Notes: generated by a model not told the origin, from the letters alone. A stretch of DNA of 64,000 nucleotides from Gemmatimonadota bacterium (GCA_016714015.1 JADJNZ010000005.1:124001-188000), one strand, 5' to 3'; numbered from the stretch's first letter, positions 17,327 to 26,157 are shown. Translations and numbers: made by a program.

Positions 17327-19369
17327 ATGCGCCACGTCCGCCCGCGTCTCGTCCCGGCCGCGCGCCTCGCGCTCGGCGCGTCGCTCCTCGCCGTCCCCCT
17401 TGCGACGCTGGCGGCGCAGTCGCCGACCCAACGCGCGCTCGCGAGCTGGCAGCAGCTCGCCGCTCCCACGGGACACGAGGAGCGTGCGCTCGCCGCGCTC
17501 GCGACCGCGCTCCCCGGGTGGCAGCGCGACGGCATCGGCAACCTCGTACTCCGTCGCGGCAGCGGCTCGCCGCGCCGCGTGATCGCCTGCGGACTCGACC
17601 GCCCCGGCTACACCGTCAGCCAGATCACCGCCGACGGCCTGCTGCGCGTGCATCGCGTGGGGGGCGGCGGCCATGCGCTGTTCGACCAGGCGCACGAGGC
17701 GCAACAGGTGAACGTCCACACCGCGCGCGGCCTCGTGCCCGGTGTCGCGGCGGTCGCGAACGGCCACTTCGCGCCGCAGCATCGCGGCGACACCGCGATC
17801 GTCACCGCCGACGATCTCTGGATCGACGTCGGTGCCGCGTCGCGCGCCGAGGTCGCGGCGCTCGGGATCCGACTCCTCGATCCGCTCGATCGCCGTGTGC
17901 CCGCCTGGCCGTACGCGGGCGGCGTCGCCGGCGGCGGCGTGGGCGCGCGCGCGGGCTGCGCCGCCGTCGCCGCCGCCTCGCGCGGGACCGTGGCGCGCGG
18001 GGAGACCATCTTCCTGATGACCGCGCAGAGCGTCTTCGGCTGGCCCACGCTCGGCGCCTCGCTCGCGCGCCTCGGCGGCGTGGACGAGGTCACCGTCGTC
18101 GGCGTGGGTCGCGCCAACGCCGTCGTCGCCCGCATCGCGCGCGTCGATTCGGTGCGCACCATCGTCCCCGTCGTGCGCCACGCCGGCACGCTCGTCGAGA
18201 CCATCGCCGAGCACGACGCCGAGGCGTTGCTCGCGCGGGTCGCGGAGGCGGGGGGCATCGACCGTGCGTCGCTTCCCGCGCAGCCGTGGATCGACGCGCC
18301 CGGTCCCGTGCTCGCGGATGCCCGCCGCACCGCCGACGCGCTCGACGCGACCGCGACGGCGCTGAAGCAGCTCGCCGACCTCGCCGGTGTTTCCGGCGAC
18401 GAGTGGCGCGTCCGCGACGCCGTGCGGGCCGCGTTGCCGGCATGGGCGCGCGCGCGCGCCGAGGTCGATGCTGCCGGGAATCTCATCGTCGCGGCGGGAC
18501 CGGAGCGCGATACGACGGTGGTCATCGCGCATCTCGACGAGGTGGGGTGGGACGTCGTCGCCATCGCCGGCGACGGCGTGACGACCCTCCGCGCGCGCGG
18601 CGGTCCGGTCGCGACCGCGTGGGAGGGGCAGCCCGCGTTGCTGCATCTCCCGCGCGCGGCCGACGGCGCCGCGCCCCCGTCGATCGCCGGCATCTTCGTG
18701 CCGCGCGCCGAGCCGCGGACCAAGCGGCCCGATCGGATGCTCGCCTGGTTCGGTCTCGACTCGGCGGCGCTCGTGGCGCGCGGCGTGCGCGTGGGCGCGA
18801 CCGTGAGTGCGTACAAGGATGCCGTGCGCCTGGGCGCGACCCGCTTCACCGGCCGCGCGATGGACGATCGCGTCGGCTCGCTCGCGCTGCTTCGTGCGGT
18901 GGGGATGGTGGATCCCGCCACGCTCACGCGCCGCGTGCTGTTCGTCTGGTCCACCGAGGAGGAGGTCGGGCTCAACGGCGCCGCCGCGCTCGCCGCGCGC
19001 CTTGGCCCGACGGTGCAGCGGGTGCACAGCATCGACACGTTCGTGAGTTCGGAGTCGCCGCTCGAGTCCCCGCACTTCGCGTACGCGCGGCTTGGCGAGG
19101 GGCCGGTGCTGCGCGGGATCGAGTCGCAGAGCATGTGGCCGCCGGCCGCGCGCGCCGAGGTGGAGCGGATCGCGCGGGCGGCGGGGATCCCGTTGCAGGT
19201 GGGGATGACGCAGGGCGGCACCGACGGGACCGCGTTCGTGTTCTACGGGGCGCCGAACCTGCCGCTCTCGTGGCCGGGTCGGTACAGCCATGCGCCGGGC
19301 GAGGTGCTCGACCTGCGCGACCTCGAGAGGCTGGGGCAGCTCATCGCGGCGATCGTGCGCGCGCGCTGA
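17327..19369 (+). CDS. Secreted M42-type aminopeptidase with two tandem peptidase domains, the first degenerate
   Basis: 680 aa, about twice the length of an M42 peptidase. After a signal peptide (ending near LAVPLATLAAQ) come two M42-like halves. The second half (about 345-680) keeps the binuclear metal ligands: AHLDEVGW, GRAMDDRVG, STEEEVG, SIDTFVSSES and a C-terminal YSHAPGEV. In the first half (about 25-330) the equivalent positions read CGLDRPGY, GGVAGGGVGARAG and TAQSVFGW, so the catalytic His, Asp-Asp and Glu-Glu are all lost. The family removes N-terminal residues from peptides. The inactive half may act in substrate gating or assembly. The ATG at 17327 gives the signal peptide and follows the previous gene by 44 bp. 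Confidence 0.82.
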   Translation: MRHVRPRLVPAARLALGASLLAVPLATLAAQSPTQRALASWQQLAAPTGHEERALAALATALPGWQRDGIGNLVLRRGSGSPRRVIACGLDRPGYTVSQITADGLLRVHRVGGGGHALFDQAHEAQQVNVHTARGLVPGVAAVANGHFAPQHRGDTAIVTADDLWIDVGAASRAEVAALGIRLLDPLDRRVPAWPYAGGVAGGGVGARAGCAAVAAASRGTVARGETIFLMTAQSVFGWPTLGASLARLGGVDEVTVVGVGRANAVVARIARVDSVRTIVPVVRHAGTLVETIAEHDAEALLARVAEAGGIDRASLPAQPWIDAPGPVLADARRTADALDATATALKQLADLAGVSGDEWRVRDAVRAALPAWARARAEVDAAGNLIVAAGPERDTTVVIAHLDEVGWDVVAIAGDGVTTLRARGGPVATAWEGQPALLHLPRAADGAAPPSIAGIFVPRAEPRTKRPDRMLAWFGLDSAALVARGVRVGATVSAYKDAVRLGATRFTGRAMDDRVGSLALLRAVGMVDPATLTRRVLFVWSTEEEVGLNGAAALAARLGPTVQRVHSIDTFVSSESPLESPHFAYARLGEGPVLRGIESQSMWPPAARAEVERIARAAGIPLQVGMTQGGTDGTAFVFYGAPNLPLSWPGRYSHAPGEVLDLRDLERLGQLIAAIVRAR

Positions 19370-19537
19370 GCGTCGCGGGGTCCCGCATGCGGTCACCTCC
19401 TTCCAGCGACCGGACACGCGGTGCGAGCGGGCTGACCGTGCCGACGAGCTCGTAGTGCGACGGCCGTCGGAGTCGATCACGCCCCTCCCGCTGACTGTCA
19501 CGCGAGACTCGGAGACGATCCGCCACACGAGGCGCGG

Positions 19538-20299
19538 TCACCACTCGCCGCGGGGGCTGCCGAAGTCCCATCTGATCCTCCGGCGGTCGTCTCGGAGCTC
19601 AAGGGGCTCGGCTCGCAGCACGCTATTCCCGTCTCCGAGCTCGCTGGACTCATCTCGCAGACCGCTAGACCCGTCTCGTCGCTCACTGGACTTGTCTCGC
19701 AGCTCGCTGGACTCGTCTCGCAGCTCGCTGGATTCGTCTCGCAGCTCGCTGGATTCGTCTCGCAGCTCGCTGGACTCGTCTCGCAGCTCGCTGGACTCGT
19801 CTCGCAGCTCGCTGGACTCGTCTCGCAGCTCGCCGGACTCGTCTCGCAGCTCGCCGGACTCGTCTCGCAGCTCGCCGGACTCGTCTCGCAGCTCTGAAGA
19901 CTCGTCTCGCAGCTCTGAAGACTCGTCTCGCAGCTCGCTGGACTCGTCTCGCAGCTCGCTGGACTCGTCTCGCAGCTCGCTGGACTCGTCTCGCAGCTCG
20001 CTGAATTCGTCTCGCAGCTCGCTGGTTCCGTCTCGCAGCTCGCTGGTTCCGTCTCGCAGCTCGCTCGACTCGTCTCGCAGGTCGCTGAACTCGCCCGGGA
20101 GCGCACTGATCCGTTTCGGCGCCGTAGCGGATTTCGCGCGCGCTCGGCCTAACGGCGGTTGGTGACCGATGGCCGGGCTAGTGAAGCAGGTGGGCGGCCG
20201 AGCTCTTTTGTACCTTTCGGTATCGTACGGTCGCTCACCTGCAGTTCTATGGAAGCGGCCGCAGTACAACCAAACGTAAGGCGGAACGATGCGCAGCAC
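19538..20299 (-). CDS. Possible heptad-repeat protein (ELRDESS repeats)
   Basis: A leftward frame runs through the whole 21-bp array as about 22 copies of the heptad S-E-L-R-D-E-S, flanked by an Arg-rich N-terminal part and a non-repetitive C-terminus ending SPRGEW. A GTG at 20299 is one possible start (253 aa) and a TTG at 20269 is another; no strong ribosome site is seen for either, and the GTG overlaps the start of the rightward gene at 20289. In two repeat units a block TCC-AGC is replaced by TCT-TCA, four base changes that leave Ser-Ser intact only in this frame, which favours real coding. One Leu per heptad would give only a weak coiled coil. No family was recognised. Confidence 0.35.
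   Translation of the reverse strand: MLRIVPPYVWLYCGRFHRTAGERPYDTERYKRARPPTCFTSPAIGHQPPLGRARAKSATAPKRISALPGEFSDLRDESSELRDGTSELRDGTSELRDEFSELRDESSELRDESSELRDESSELRDESSELRDESSELRDESGELRDESGELRDESGELRDESSELRDESSELRDESSELRDESSELRDESSELRDESSELRDKSSERRDGSSGLRDESSELGDGNSVLRAEPLELRDDRRRIRWDFGSPRGEW
19639..20100. repeat. 21-bp minisatellite, about 22 tandem units
   Basis: The unit is GCTCGCTGGACTCGTCTCGCA. Central units are nearly identical; outer ones diverge (CTAGACCCG, CTGGTTCCG). Runs of identical variants (three units with CGCCGG, two with CTGAAG, two with CTGGTTCCG) show recent local duplication. The unit length, a multiple of three, keeps all frames open; one plus-strand frame is broken by TGA in the CTGAAG units. 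There are no spacers, so this is not a CRISPR. The rest of 19370-20288 holds no recognisable gene apart from the possible minus-strand frame. Confidence 0.95.
20154..20199 (+). repeat. 46-bp intergenic repeat, copy A
   Basis: Starts GGCGGTTGGTGACCGATGGCC and ends CAGGTGGGCGGCC. It matches copy B (20788-20832) over nearly its full length with a few substitutions and one gap. It contains the dyad TTGGTGACCGA. The two copies bracket the small secreted protein gene 20289-20786. Confidence 0.75.
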
Positions 20300-20786
20300 A
20301 CGGAGTCTCTTGGATGGTCTTGGGCGAGGCCAACTCGTTCTGCTCGGCATCCTGCTGCTCGGCCGCCCCGCCGCCGCAGGCGCGCAGGGAGCGGTGCCCA
20401 GCCCGCGCGACACCACGCCGACCGCGGTGGTCCGTGAGTACGTGGCGGCGTTCAATGCCAAGGATCTGGACGCCATGATGAGGATGGTCGCGAGCGAGAT
20501 GGTGTGGATGACCGTGACGGGCGACTCGCTGACCGATGTCGGGCGCGGCATCGATGCGTTTCGGAGGATGATCGCGGGGTACTTCCGCGCCGTGCCATCG
20601 GCGCGCTCGGAGCTGCGCAAGGTCGACGCGACAGGGCCGTGGGTGACGACGCATGAACGAACGCGCTGGGAAGCCTCGCCGTCCGGCGTCGGTGGACAGT
20701 CCAGCCTCGTCGTCTACGAGGTCCGCGACGGACTGATCAGGCATGCGTGGTTCTATCCGTCGCTTCCCTTGCCCGGGCCCGGCTGA
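20289..20786 (+). CDS. Secreted SnoaL/NTF2-like protein
   Basis: 165 aa. A signal peptide (QLVLLGILLLGRPAAAGAQG) is followed by an NTF2-like fold: TAVVREYVAAFNAKDLDAMM, a helix pair typical of the SnoaL and steroid-isomerase superfamily, then MVWMTVTGDSLTDVGRGID, an ELRKVDATGPWVTTHERTRW strand region and a final beta pair (LVVYEVRDGLIRHAWFYP). These domains bind small hydrophobic molecules or act as isomerases; the substrate cannot be told. A purine-rich AAGGCGG lies 5 bp before the ATG. The gene stands alone between two copies of a 46-bp repeat. Confidence 0.7.
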   Translation: MRSTRSLLDGLGRGQLVLLGILLLGRPAAAGAQGAVPSPRDTTPTAVVREYVAAFNAKDLDAMMRMVASEMVWMTVTGDSLTDVGRGIDAFRRMIAGYFRAVPSARSELRKVDATGPWVTTHERTRWEASPSGVGGQSSLVVYEVRDGLIRHAWFYPSLPLPGPG

Positions 20787-20787
20787 T

Positions 20788-20832
20788 GGCGGTCGGTGAC
20801 CGACGGCCCGCTTGGGCAGCAGGTGGGCGGCC
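20788..20832 (+). repeat. 46-bp intergenic repeat, copy B
   Basis: Begins GGCGGTCGGTGACCGACGGCC directly after the stop codon of the NTF2-like gene and ends CAGGTGGGCGGCC. Its dyad TCGGTGACCGA is perfect (5-bp arms around G). Some 30 bp downstream is CCTAACGG, the same octamer that lies just before copy A. Confidence 0.75.
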
Positions 20833-20883
20833 ACTCAATGAGGCGACCACCGCACGACCTAACGGAAGGACGACGAGAATCCC

Positions 20884-21003
20884 GTGAGACTACCCGCGAT
20901 CATGCTCCTGCTGGCCGCCGCGGCGTGTGCGCCCCGTGACGCGCGTGACACTGCGGAGGTCGGTGACGTCAGACGGATGCACCGGAGACCAAGGAGGAGA
21001 TAG
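20884..21003 (+). pseudogene. Truncated lipoprotein leader ORF
   Basis: 39 codons from a GTG: VRLPAIMLLLAAAACAPRD, then a basic tail to a TAG at 21001. The first 15 residues are a typical lipoprotein signal with lipobox AAAC, but nothing like a mature domain follows, and the end of the frame coincides with the ribosome-binding site of the next gene. It looks like the remnant of a lipoprotein gene whose body was deleted, or a short leader peptide. A purine-rich GGAAGGA lies 14 bp upstream of the GTG. Confidence 0.4.
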
Positions 21004-21004
21004 C

Positions 21005-21238
21005 ATGGCAGACGCCGAGCGTAGCGTCGACGCACCGCGCGAGGCGACGCGTGCGATGGATCGGTGCGTGCTCGACTATCTGCATGGCGGGCGCTCGCTC
21101 GAGGATGCCGTCAATGCATGCGTGGCGGTCCTCGGGCCTCGGCCTTCGCTCTCCGTGTCCGTTCGAGACGCGGATCCGCAGATGCAGGCGCGCCTGCATG
21201 CATTCCAGGCGGCGCTGGGACGGCCGCGCGAGGCATGA
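21005..21238 (+). CDS. Small hypothetical protein, translationally coupled to the AraC regulator
   Basis: 77 aa from the ATG at 21005, chosen because AAGGAGGA (20991-20998) sits 6 bp ahead of it. It is acidic at the N-terminus (MADAERSVDAPREATRAMD) and has a central amphipathic segment with one Cys (GGRSLEDAVNACVAVLG). No family was recognised. Its TGA overlaps the ATG of the regulator gene, so the two are cotranslated and may act together. Confidence 0.5.
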   Translation: MADAERSVDAPREATRAMDRCVLDYLHGGRSLEDAVNACVAVLGPRPSLSVSVRDADPQMQARLHAFQAALGRPREA

Positions 21239-22182
21239 CCGGATCCCATCCACCAGGCCACTCCATGACGCCGGAACCCAACGTCGAGGGCGAGTACGCG
21301 CGGCGCATCGACCGCGTCATCGATCACCTGCGCGAACATCTCGATCGCCCCGTGCGATTGGAGGAGCTGGCCGAGGTGGCTTGCTTCTCCAAGTTCCATT
21401 TCCATCGGATCTTCACCGCGGTCGCGGGCGAGACCGTGCATGCGTGCGCGAACCGCCTCCGCCTCGAGAAGGCCGCGCGGTTCCTGCGCTTCTCCGACCG
21501 GAGCCTGACGGAGATCGCCCTCGACTGCGGCTTCTCGTCGTCGGCGACGTTCTCCCGCGCCTTCCGGGACGCCTACGGGACGACGCCGAGCCGCTTCCGC
21601 AAGACCGGGGAGATCGAGAACAGCAAGATCCGCAAAGCGCTGTCCCCTGGGCAGGAGTACGTTCTCCCCATGACGGCGGAGGAGAAGCGACTGGCCTTCC
21701 CGGTACGCCTCGTCGATCTCCCCGAACGGCAGGTGGCCTACATCCGGGTGACCAACGCGTTCGATACCGACCGGGTGGTCGCGGCCGTCGCGACGATGGT
21801 CGAGTGGGCGAAGGGCCAGGGCATCCATGACGGGGGCACGCTCTTCGGCATGACGCTCGATGATCCCGACGTCACCCCGGCGCATCTGTTCCGGTACGAG
21901 GTCTGCTTCGCGTCCACCGCGCCATTCGCGTGCGCGGACGGGATGTCACGGCTGACGCTGCCGCCCATGCGGTACGCGGTGACGTCGGTCCAGGGTGATC
22001 TGCGCATGGTGGCGACGGCGTGGGACTATCTGGTGCGTGAGTGGCTCGTCAGCAGTCCGTACGAACCCGAGCACGCGCCGGCGCTGGAGGTCTTTCGCGA
22101 CAAGCATGCCGCGACCGATTGGTCGACCTTCGACCTCGACGGGTGCTTCCCCATCAAGGCGCTGGCGCACACGGGCCGGTAG
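21235..22182 (+). CDS. AraC-family regulator with C-terminal GyrI-like effector domain
   Basis: 315 aa from the ATG at 21235 that overlaps the previous stop; a second ATG at 21265 is possible. The two helix-turn-helix units are at the N-terminus (residues ~15-115): PVRLEELAEVACFSKFHFHR and LTEIALDCGFSSSATFSRAF, followed by YGTTPSRFRK. The C-terminal ~150 residues (FPVRLVDLPERQVAYIRV ... FRYEVCFAS ... MRYAVTSVQGDLRM) match GyrI-like small-molecule-binding domains, as in Rob and SbmC relatives. Such regulators sense drugs or metabolites and control efflux or stress genes. The DoxX-like gene follows in the same direction after 29 bp. Confidence 0.85.
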   Translation: MTGSHPPGHSMTPEPNVEGEYARRIDRVIDHLREHLDRPVRLEELAEVACFSKFHFHRIFTAVAGETVHACANRLRLEKAARFLRFSDRSLTEIALDCGFSSSATFSRAFRDAYGTTPSRFRKTGEIENSKIRKALSPGQEYVLPMTAEEKRLAFPVRLVDLPERQVAYIRVTNAFDTDRVVAAVATMVEWAKGQGIHDGGTLFGMTLDDPDVTPAHLFRYEVCFASTAPFACADGMSRLTLPPMRYAVTSVQGDLRMVATAWDYLVREWLVSSPYEPEHAPALEVFRDKHAATDWSTFDLDGCFPIKALAHTGR

Positions 22183-22211
22183 CCGAACGCACGGGACAGG
22201 AGCGACACGCG

Positions 22212-22583
22212 ATGCACATGCTGTTGTGGGCCCTGCAGGCACTCGGCGCGCTGGTCTTCGCCGCATCGGGCGTCATGAAGGTGTTCATGTTCGACAAGGT
22301 CAGCGCCGATGTCGCGTCCTTCGGTGCGTTGCCGAAGCCCGTGTGGACCGCGCTCGGGGTCATCGAACTCGCGTGCACGATCGGGCTGATCGTCCCGGCC
22401 GCGCTTCACTGGAAGCCGTGGCTCACCGGGGCGGCCGCGACCGTGCTTGCGCTCGAGACGCTCCTGTTCATCTGGGTGCACGTGCAGTACCGCGAGGTGC
22501 CGCCCATCATCATGAGCGCGGTGCTCGGGCTGCTCATGGCGTTCCTCGCGTACGGTCGGATGTTCCTCCACCCGATCGTCTGA
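22212..22583 (+). CDS. DoxX-like integral membrane protein
   Basis: 123 aa with four hydrophobic segments and the DoxX start pattern (ALGALVFAASGVMKVFMFDKVSADVASFGALPK split across the first helix and loop). Related proteins form small four-helix membrane units whose role is poorly known; some join redox or sulfur metabolism. It probably shares a transcript with the AraC/GyrI-like regulator just upstream and may be its target. Confidence 0.7.
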   Translation: MHMLLWALQALGALVFAASGVMKVFMFDKVSADVASFGALPKPVWTALGVIELACTIGLIVPAALHWKPWLTGAAATVLALETLLFIWVHVQYREVPPIIMSAVLGLLMAFLAYGRMFLHPIV

Positions 22584-22637
22584 GGATCCACCCTCCGCCC
22601 TGTCGCACCACCCACGGTGCCGTCGCCGATCGGGCCT

Positions 22638-22671
22638 CGCGCTTGCACCTTTTGGTGCAAGCGCGTAGCTT
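22638..22671 (+). promoter_or_regulatory. Perfect 12-bp inverted repeat overlapping a possible RuBisCO promoter
   Basis: CGCGCTTGCACC (22638-22649), loop TTTT, and GGTGCAAGCGCG (22654-22665) match perfectly. TTGCAC (22643-22648) in the left arm could be a -35 box, with TAGCTT (22666-22671) 17 bp downstream as a poor -10. A dimeric repressor or activator bound to the dyad would cover the promoter. The half-site TTGCACC-N4-GGTGCAA also contains a T-N11-A core of the LysR type. Alternatively it is a terminator for the DoxX gene, but no T-run follows. It lies about 100 bp before the RuBisCO start. Confidence 0.5.
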
Positions 22672-22767
22672 CCGCTCGTCGGCGCACCAGACAACCGATG
22701 GACCCGCGCATTCCCCCCGGAATCGATCCCGCAGCTGCAGTCCTCTTCCGAGTGGAGCACGCCCATC

Positions 22768-24150
22768 ATGGACCAGTCCGACCGCTACGCCGATCTCGGC
22801 CTCGACGAGGCGACCCTGATCCGGGACGGGCGCCACATCCTCGCCGCCTACAAGATGCGGCCCAAGGCCGGCCACGCGTACCTCGAGGCCGCCGCGCACT
22901 TCGCCGCCGAGTCCTCCACCGGCACGAACGTCGCCGTCTCCACCACCGACGACTTCACGCGCGGCGTGGACGCCCTCGTCTACCACATCGACGCGGCGAC
23001 CGACGAGATGCGCATCGCGTATCCGCTCGAGCTCTTCGACCGCAACATGACCGACGGTCGGATGATGATGGTCTCGTTCCTCACCCTGGCGATGGGCAAC
23101 AACCAGGGGATGGGCGACATCGAACACGCGAAGCTCTACGACTTCTGGGTCCCCGACCGCGCGCTGCAGCTCTTCGACGGCCCGGCGAAGGACATCTCCG
23201 ACCTCTGGCGCATCCTCGGCCGGTCGGTGACCGACGGCGGCTACATCTCGGGCACCATCATCAAGCCCAAGCTCGGGTTGCGCCCGGAGCCGTTCGCGAC
23301 CGCTGCGTACCAGTTCTGGCTCGGCGGCGACTTCATCAAGAACGACGAGCCGCAGGGGAACCAGGTCTTCGCGCCCATGAAGCAGGTGATCCCGCTCGTC
23401 GCCGACGCGATGCGCCGCGCGATGGACGAGACGGGCCAGGCGAAGCTCTTCTCGGCGAACATCACCGCCGACGACCACTACGAGATGTGCGCGCGCGCCG
23501 ACTTCATCCTCGAGACCTTCGGCGCCGACGCGGACAAGGTCGCGTTCCTGGTGGACGGCTTCGTCGGCGGGCCGGGGATGGTGACCACCGCGCGCCGGCA
23601 GTACGCGAACCAGTACCTGCACTACCATCGCGCGGGGCACGGCATGGTGACGTCGCCGAGCGCCAAGCGCGGCTACACCGCCTACGTGCTCGCGAAGATG
23701 GCGCGCCTGCAGGGCGCCTCGGGCATCCATGTGGGCACGATGGGCTACGGCAAGATGGAAGGCGAGCACGACGATCGCGCCATCGCGTACATCATCGAGC
23801 GGGACGAGTACCAGGGGCCGGCGTACTTCCAGCACTGGCACGGGATGAAGCCCACGACGCCCATCATTTCGGGTGGGATGAATGCCCTCCGGTTGCCCGG
23901 CTTCTTCCAGAACCTGGGGCACGGTAACGTCATCAACACGGCGGGGGGCGGTTCATACGGTCATATCGACTCGCCGGCCGCCGGCGCGATCTCGCTGCGG
24001 CAGGCCTACGAGTGCTGGAAGGCGGGGGCGGACCCGGTGGAGTGGGCGACGACGCATCGCGAGTTCGCGCGCGCGTTCGAGTCGTTCCCCGGTGATGCCG
24101 ATGCGTTGTATCCGGGGTGGCGCGCGCGGCTCGGCGTCGCGGCCCGCTAG
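22768..24150 (+). CDS. cbbM: Form II ribulose-1,5-bisphosphate carboxylase/oxygenase
   Basis: 460 aa, the form II length. It fixes CO2 onto ribulose bisphosphate in the Calvin-Benson cycle and needs no small subunit. Catalytic features are intact: GTIIKPKLGL with the active-site lysine, GGDFIKNDEPQGNQ with the carbamylated lysine and the Mg ligands Asp and Glu, HRAGHG, loop 6 GTMGYGKMEG, and the phosphate-binding ISGGMNALRLPGFF and NTAGGGSYGHIDSPAAGA. The N-terminus DQSDRYADLGLDEATLI is also form II-like, which excludes form IV. GGAG sits 12 bp before the ATG. It heads a same-strand cluster with FBPase, PRK and aldolase. No cbbR or activase (cbbQ/O) gene is next to it. Confidence 0.96.
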   Translation: MDQSDRYADLGLDEATLIRDGRHILAAYKMRPKAGHAYLEAAAHFAAESSTGTNVAVSTTDDFTRGVDALVYHIDAATDEMRIAYPLELFDRNMTDGRMMMVSFLTLAMGNNQGMGDIEHAKLYDFWVPDRALQLFDGPAKDISDLWRILGRSVTDGGYISGTIIKPKLGLRPEPFATAAYQFWLGGDFIKNDEPQGNQVFAPMKQVIPLVADAMRRAMDETGQAKLFSANITADDHYEMCARADFILETFGADADKVAFLVDGFVGGPGMVTTARRQYANQYLHYHRAGHGMVTSPSAKRGYTAYVLAKMARLQGASGIHVGTMGYGKMEGEHDDRAIAYIIERDEYQGPAYFQHWHGMKPTTPIISGGMNALRLPGFFQNLGHGNVINTAGGGSYGHIDSPAAGAISLRQAYECWKAGADPVEWATTHREFARAFESFPGDADALYPGWRARLGVAAR

Positions 24151-24165
24151 GTCGAGGAGACCACG

Positions 24166-25242
<1,077 letters not shown>

Positions 25243-25244
25243 CC

Positions 25245-26120
25245 ATGTCCGCCAAACATCCCATCATCGCGATCACCGGGTCGTCGGGCGCGGGCACCAC
25301 CTCGGTGACGAAGACCTTCGAGAACATCTTCCGCCGCGAGGGCGTGCGGCCGGCGGTGGTCGAGGGCGACAGCTTCCACCGCTACGACCGCGCCGAGATG
25401 AAGAAGCAGATGGCGGCGGCCGAGGCGGCGGGGAACACGAAGTACAGCCACTTCGGCGAGGACGCGAACCTCTTCGTCGAGCTGGAGGCGCTCTTCCGCG
25501 ACTACGCCGAGTCGGGGCAGGGGACGGCGCGGAAGTACCTCCACAACGACGAGGAGGCGGCCCCGTACCAGCAGCCGCCCGGCACCTTCACCGCCTGGGA
25601 GCCGCTCCCGGAGAGCGAGCTGCTCTTCTATGAAGGGCTGCATGGCGCGGTGGTCACCCCCACCGCGAACGTGGCGCAGCACCCCGACCTGCTCATCGGC
25701 GTGGTGCCGGTCATCAACCTCGAGTGGATCCAGAAGATCCACCGCGACCGCAACACGCGCGGCTACTCCACCGAGGCGGTCACGGACGTGATCCTCCGGC
25801 GCATGCCGGACTACGTGCACTACATCGTGCCGCAGTTCCAGCGGACCCACGTGAACTTCCAGCGTGTGCCGGTGGTGGACACCTCCAACCCGTTCATCGC
25901 GCGGACCATCCCGACGGCCGACGAGAGCCTGGTGGTCATCCGCTTCGCCAACCCGCGGGGCATCGACTTCCCATATCTTCTGAGCATGATCGACGGCTCG
26001 TGGATGTCGCGCGCCAACACGATCGTCTGTCCGGGCGGGAAGATGGAACTGTCGATGCAGCTCATCTTCACGCCGATGATCATGCGCCTGGTGGACCGGC
26101 GGAAGAAGATCCTCGGCTGA
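25245..26120 (+). CDS. prk: Phosphoribulokinase (bacterial octameric type)
   Basis: 291 aa. It phosphorylates ribulose 5-phosphate with ATP to make the RuBisCO substrate, a step unique to the Calvin cycle. The N-terminus ITGSSGAGTTSVTKTFENIF is the P-loop form found in proteobacterial PRKs, which lack the usual P-loop lysine. Further motifs: VVEGDSFHRYDR, KYSHFGEDANLF, LLFYEGLHGAVV (Walker B-like) and the IQKIHRDRNTRGYS segment. The length and motifs fit the bacterial rather than the plant/cyanobacterial class. The ATG lies 2 bp after the FBPase stop. Confidence 0.95.
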   Translation: MSAKHPIIAITGSSGAGTTSVTKTFENIFRREGVRPAVVEGDSFHRYDRAEMKKQMAAAEAAGNTKYSHFGEDANLFVELEALFRDYAESGQGTARKYLHNDEEAAPYQQPPGTFTAWEPLPESELLFYEGLHGAVVTPTANVAQHPDLLIGVVPVINLEWIQKIHRDRNTRGYSTEAVTDVILRRMPDYVHYIVPQFQRTHVNFQRVPVVDTSNPFIARTIPTADESLVVIRFANPRGIDFPYLLSMIDGSWMSRANTIVCPGGKMELSMQLIFTPMIMRLVDRRKKILG

Positions 26121-26157
26121 CCGCCCGCGCCGCCCTCACCTCCCTCCCGAGTTCCCG

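Noticed and set aside
19639..20100. CRISPR-like array.
   Set aside because: Units are contiguous 21-mers with no spacers and no cas genes nearby; it is a tandem minisatellite.
19290..20165. Rightward frame through the 21-bp array (SSLDSSR heptads).
   Set aside because: The CTGAAG variant changes Leu to Glu here while staying silent on the minus strand, and the frame begins inside the M42 gene and ends in the intergenic repeat.
22698..22770. Possible leader peptide starting MDPRIPPGIDPAAAV before RuBisCO.
   Set aside because: It has no stop before running into the RuBisCO gene in another frame, so it is a shadow frame with no attenuator structure.
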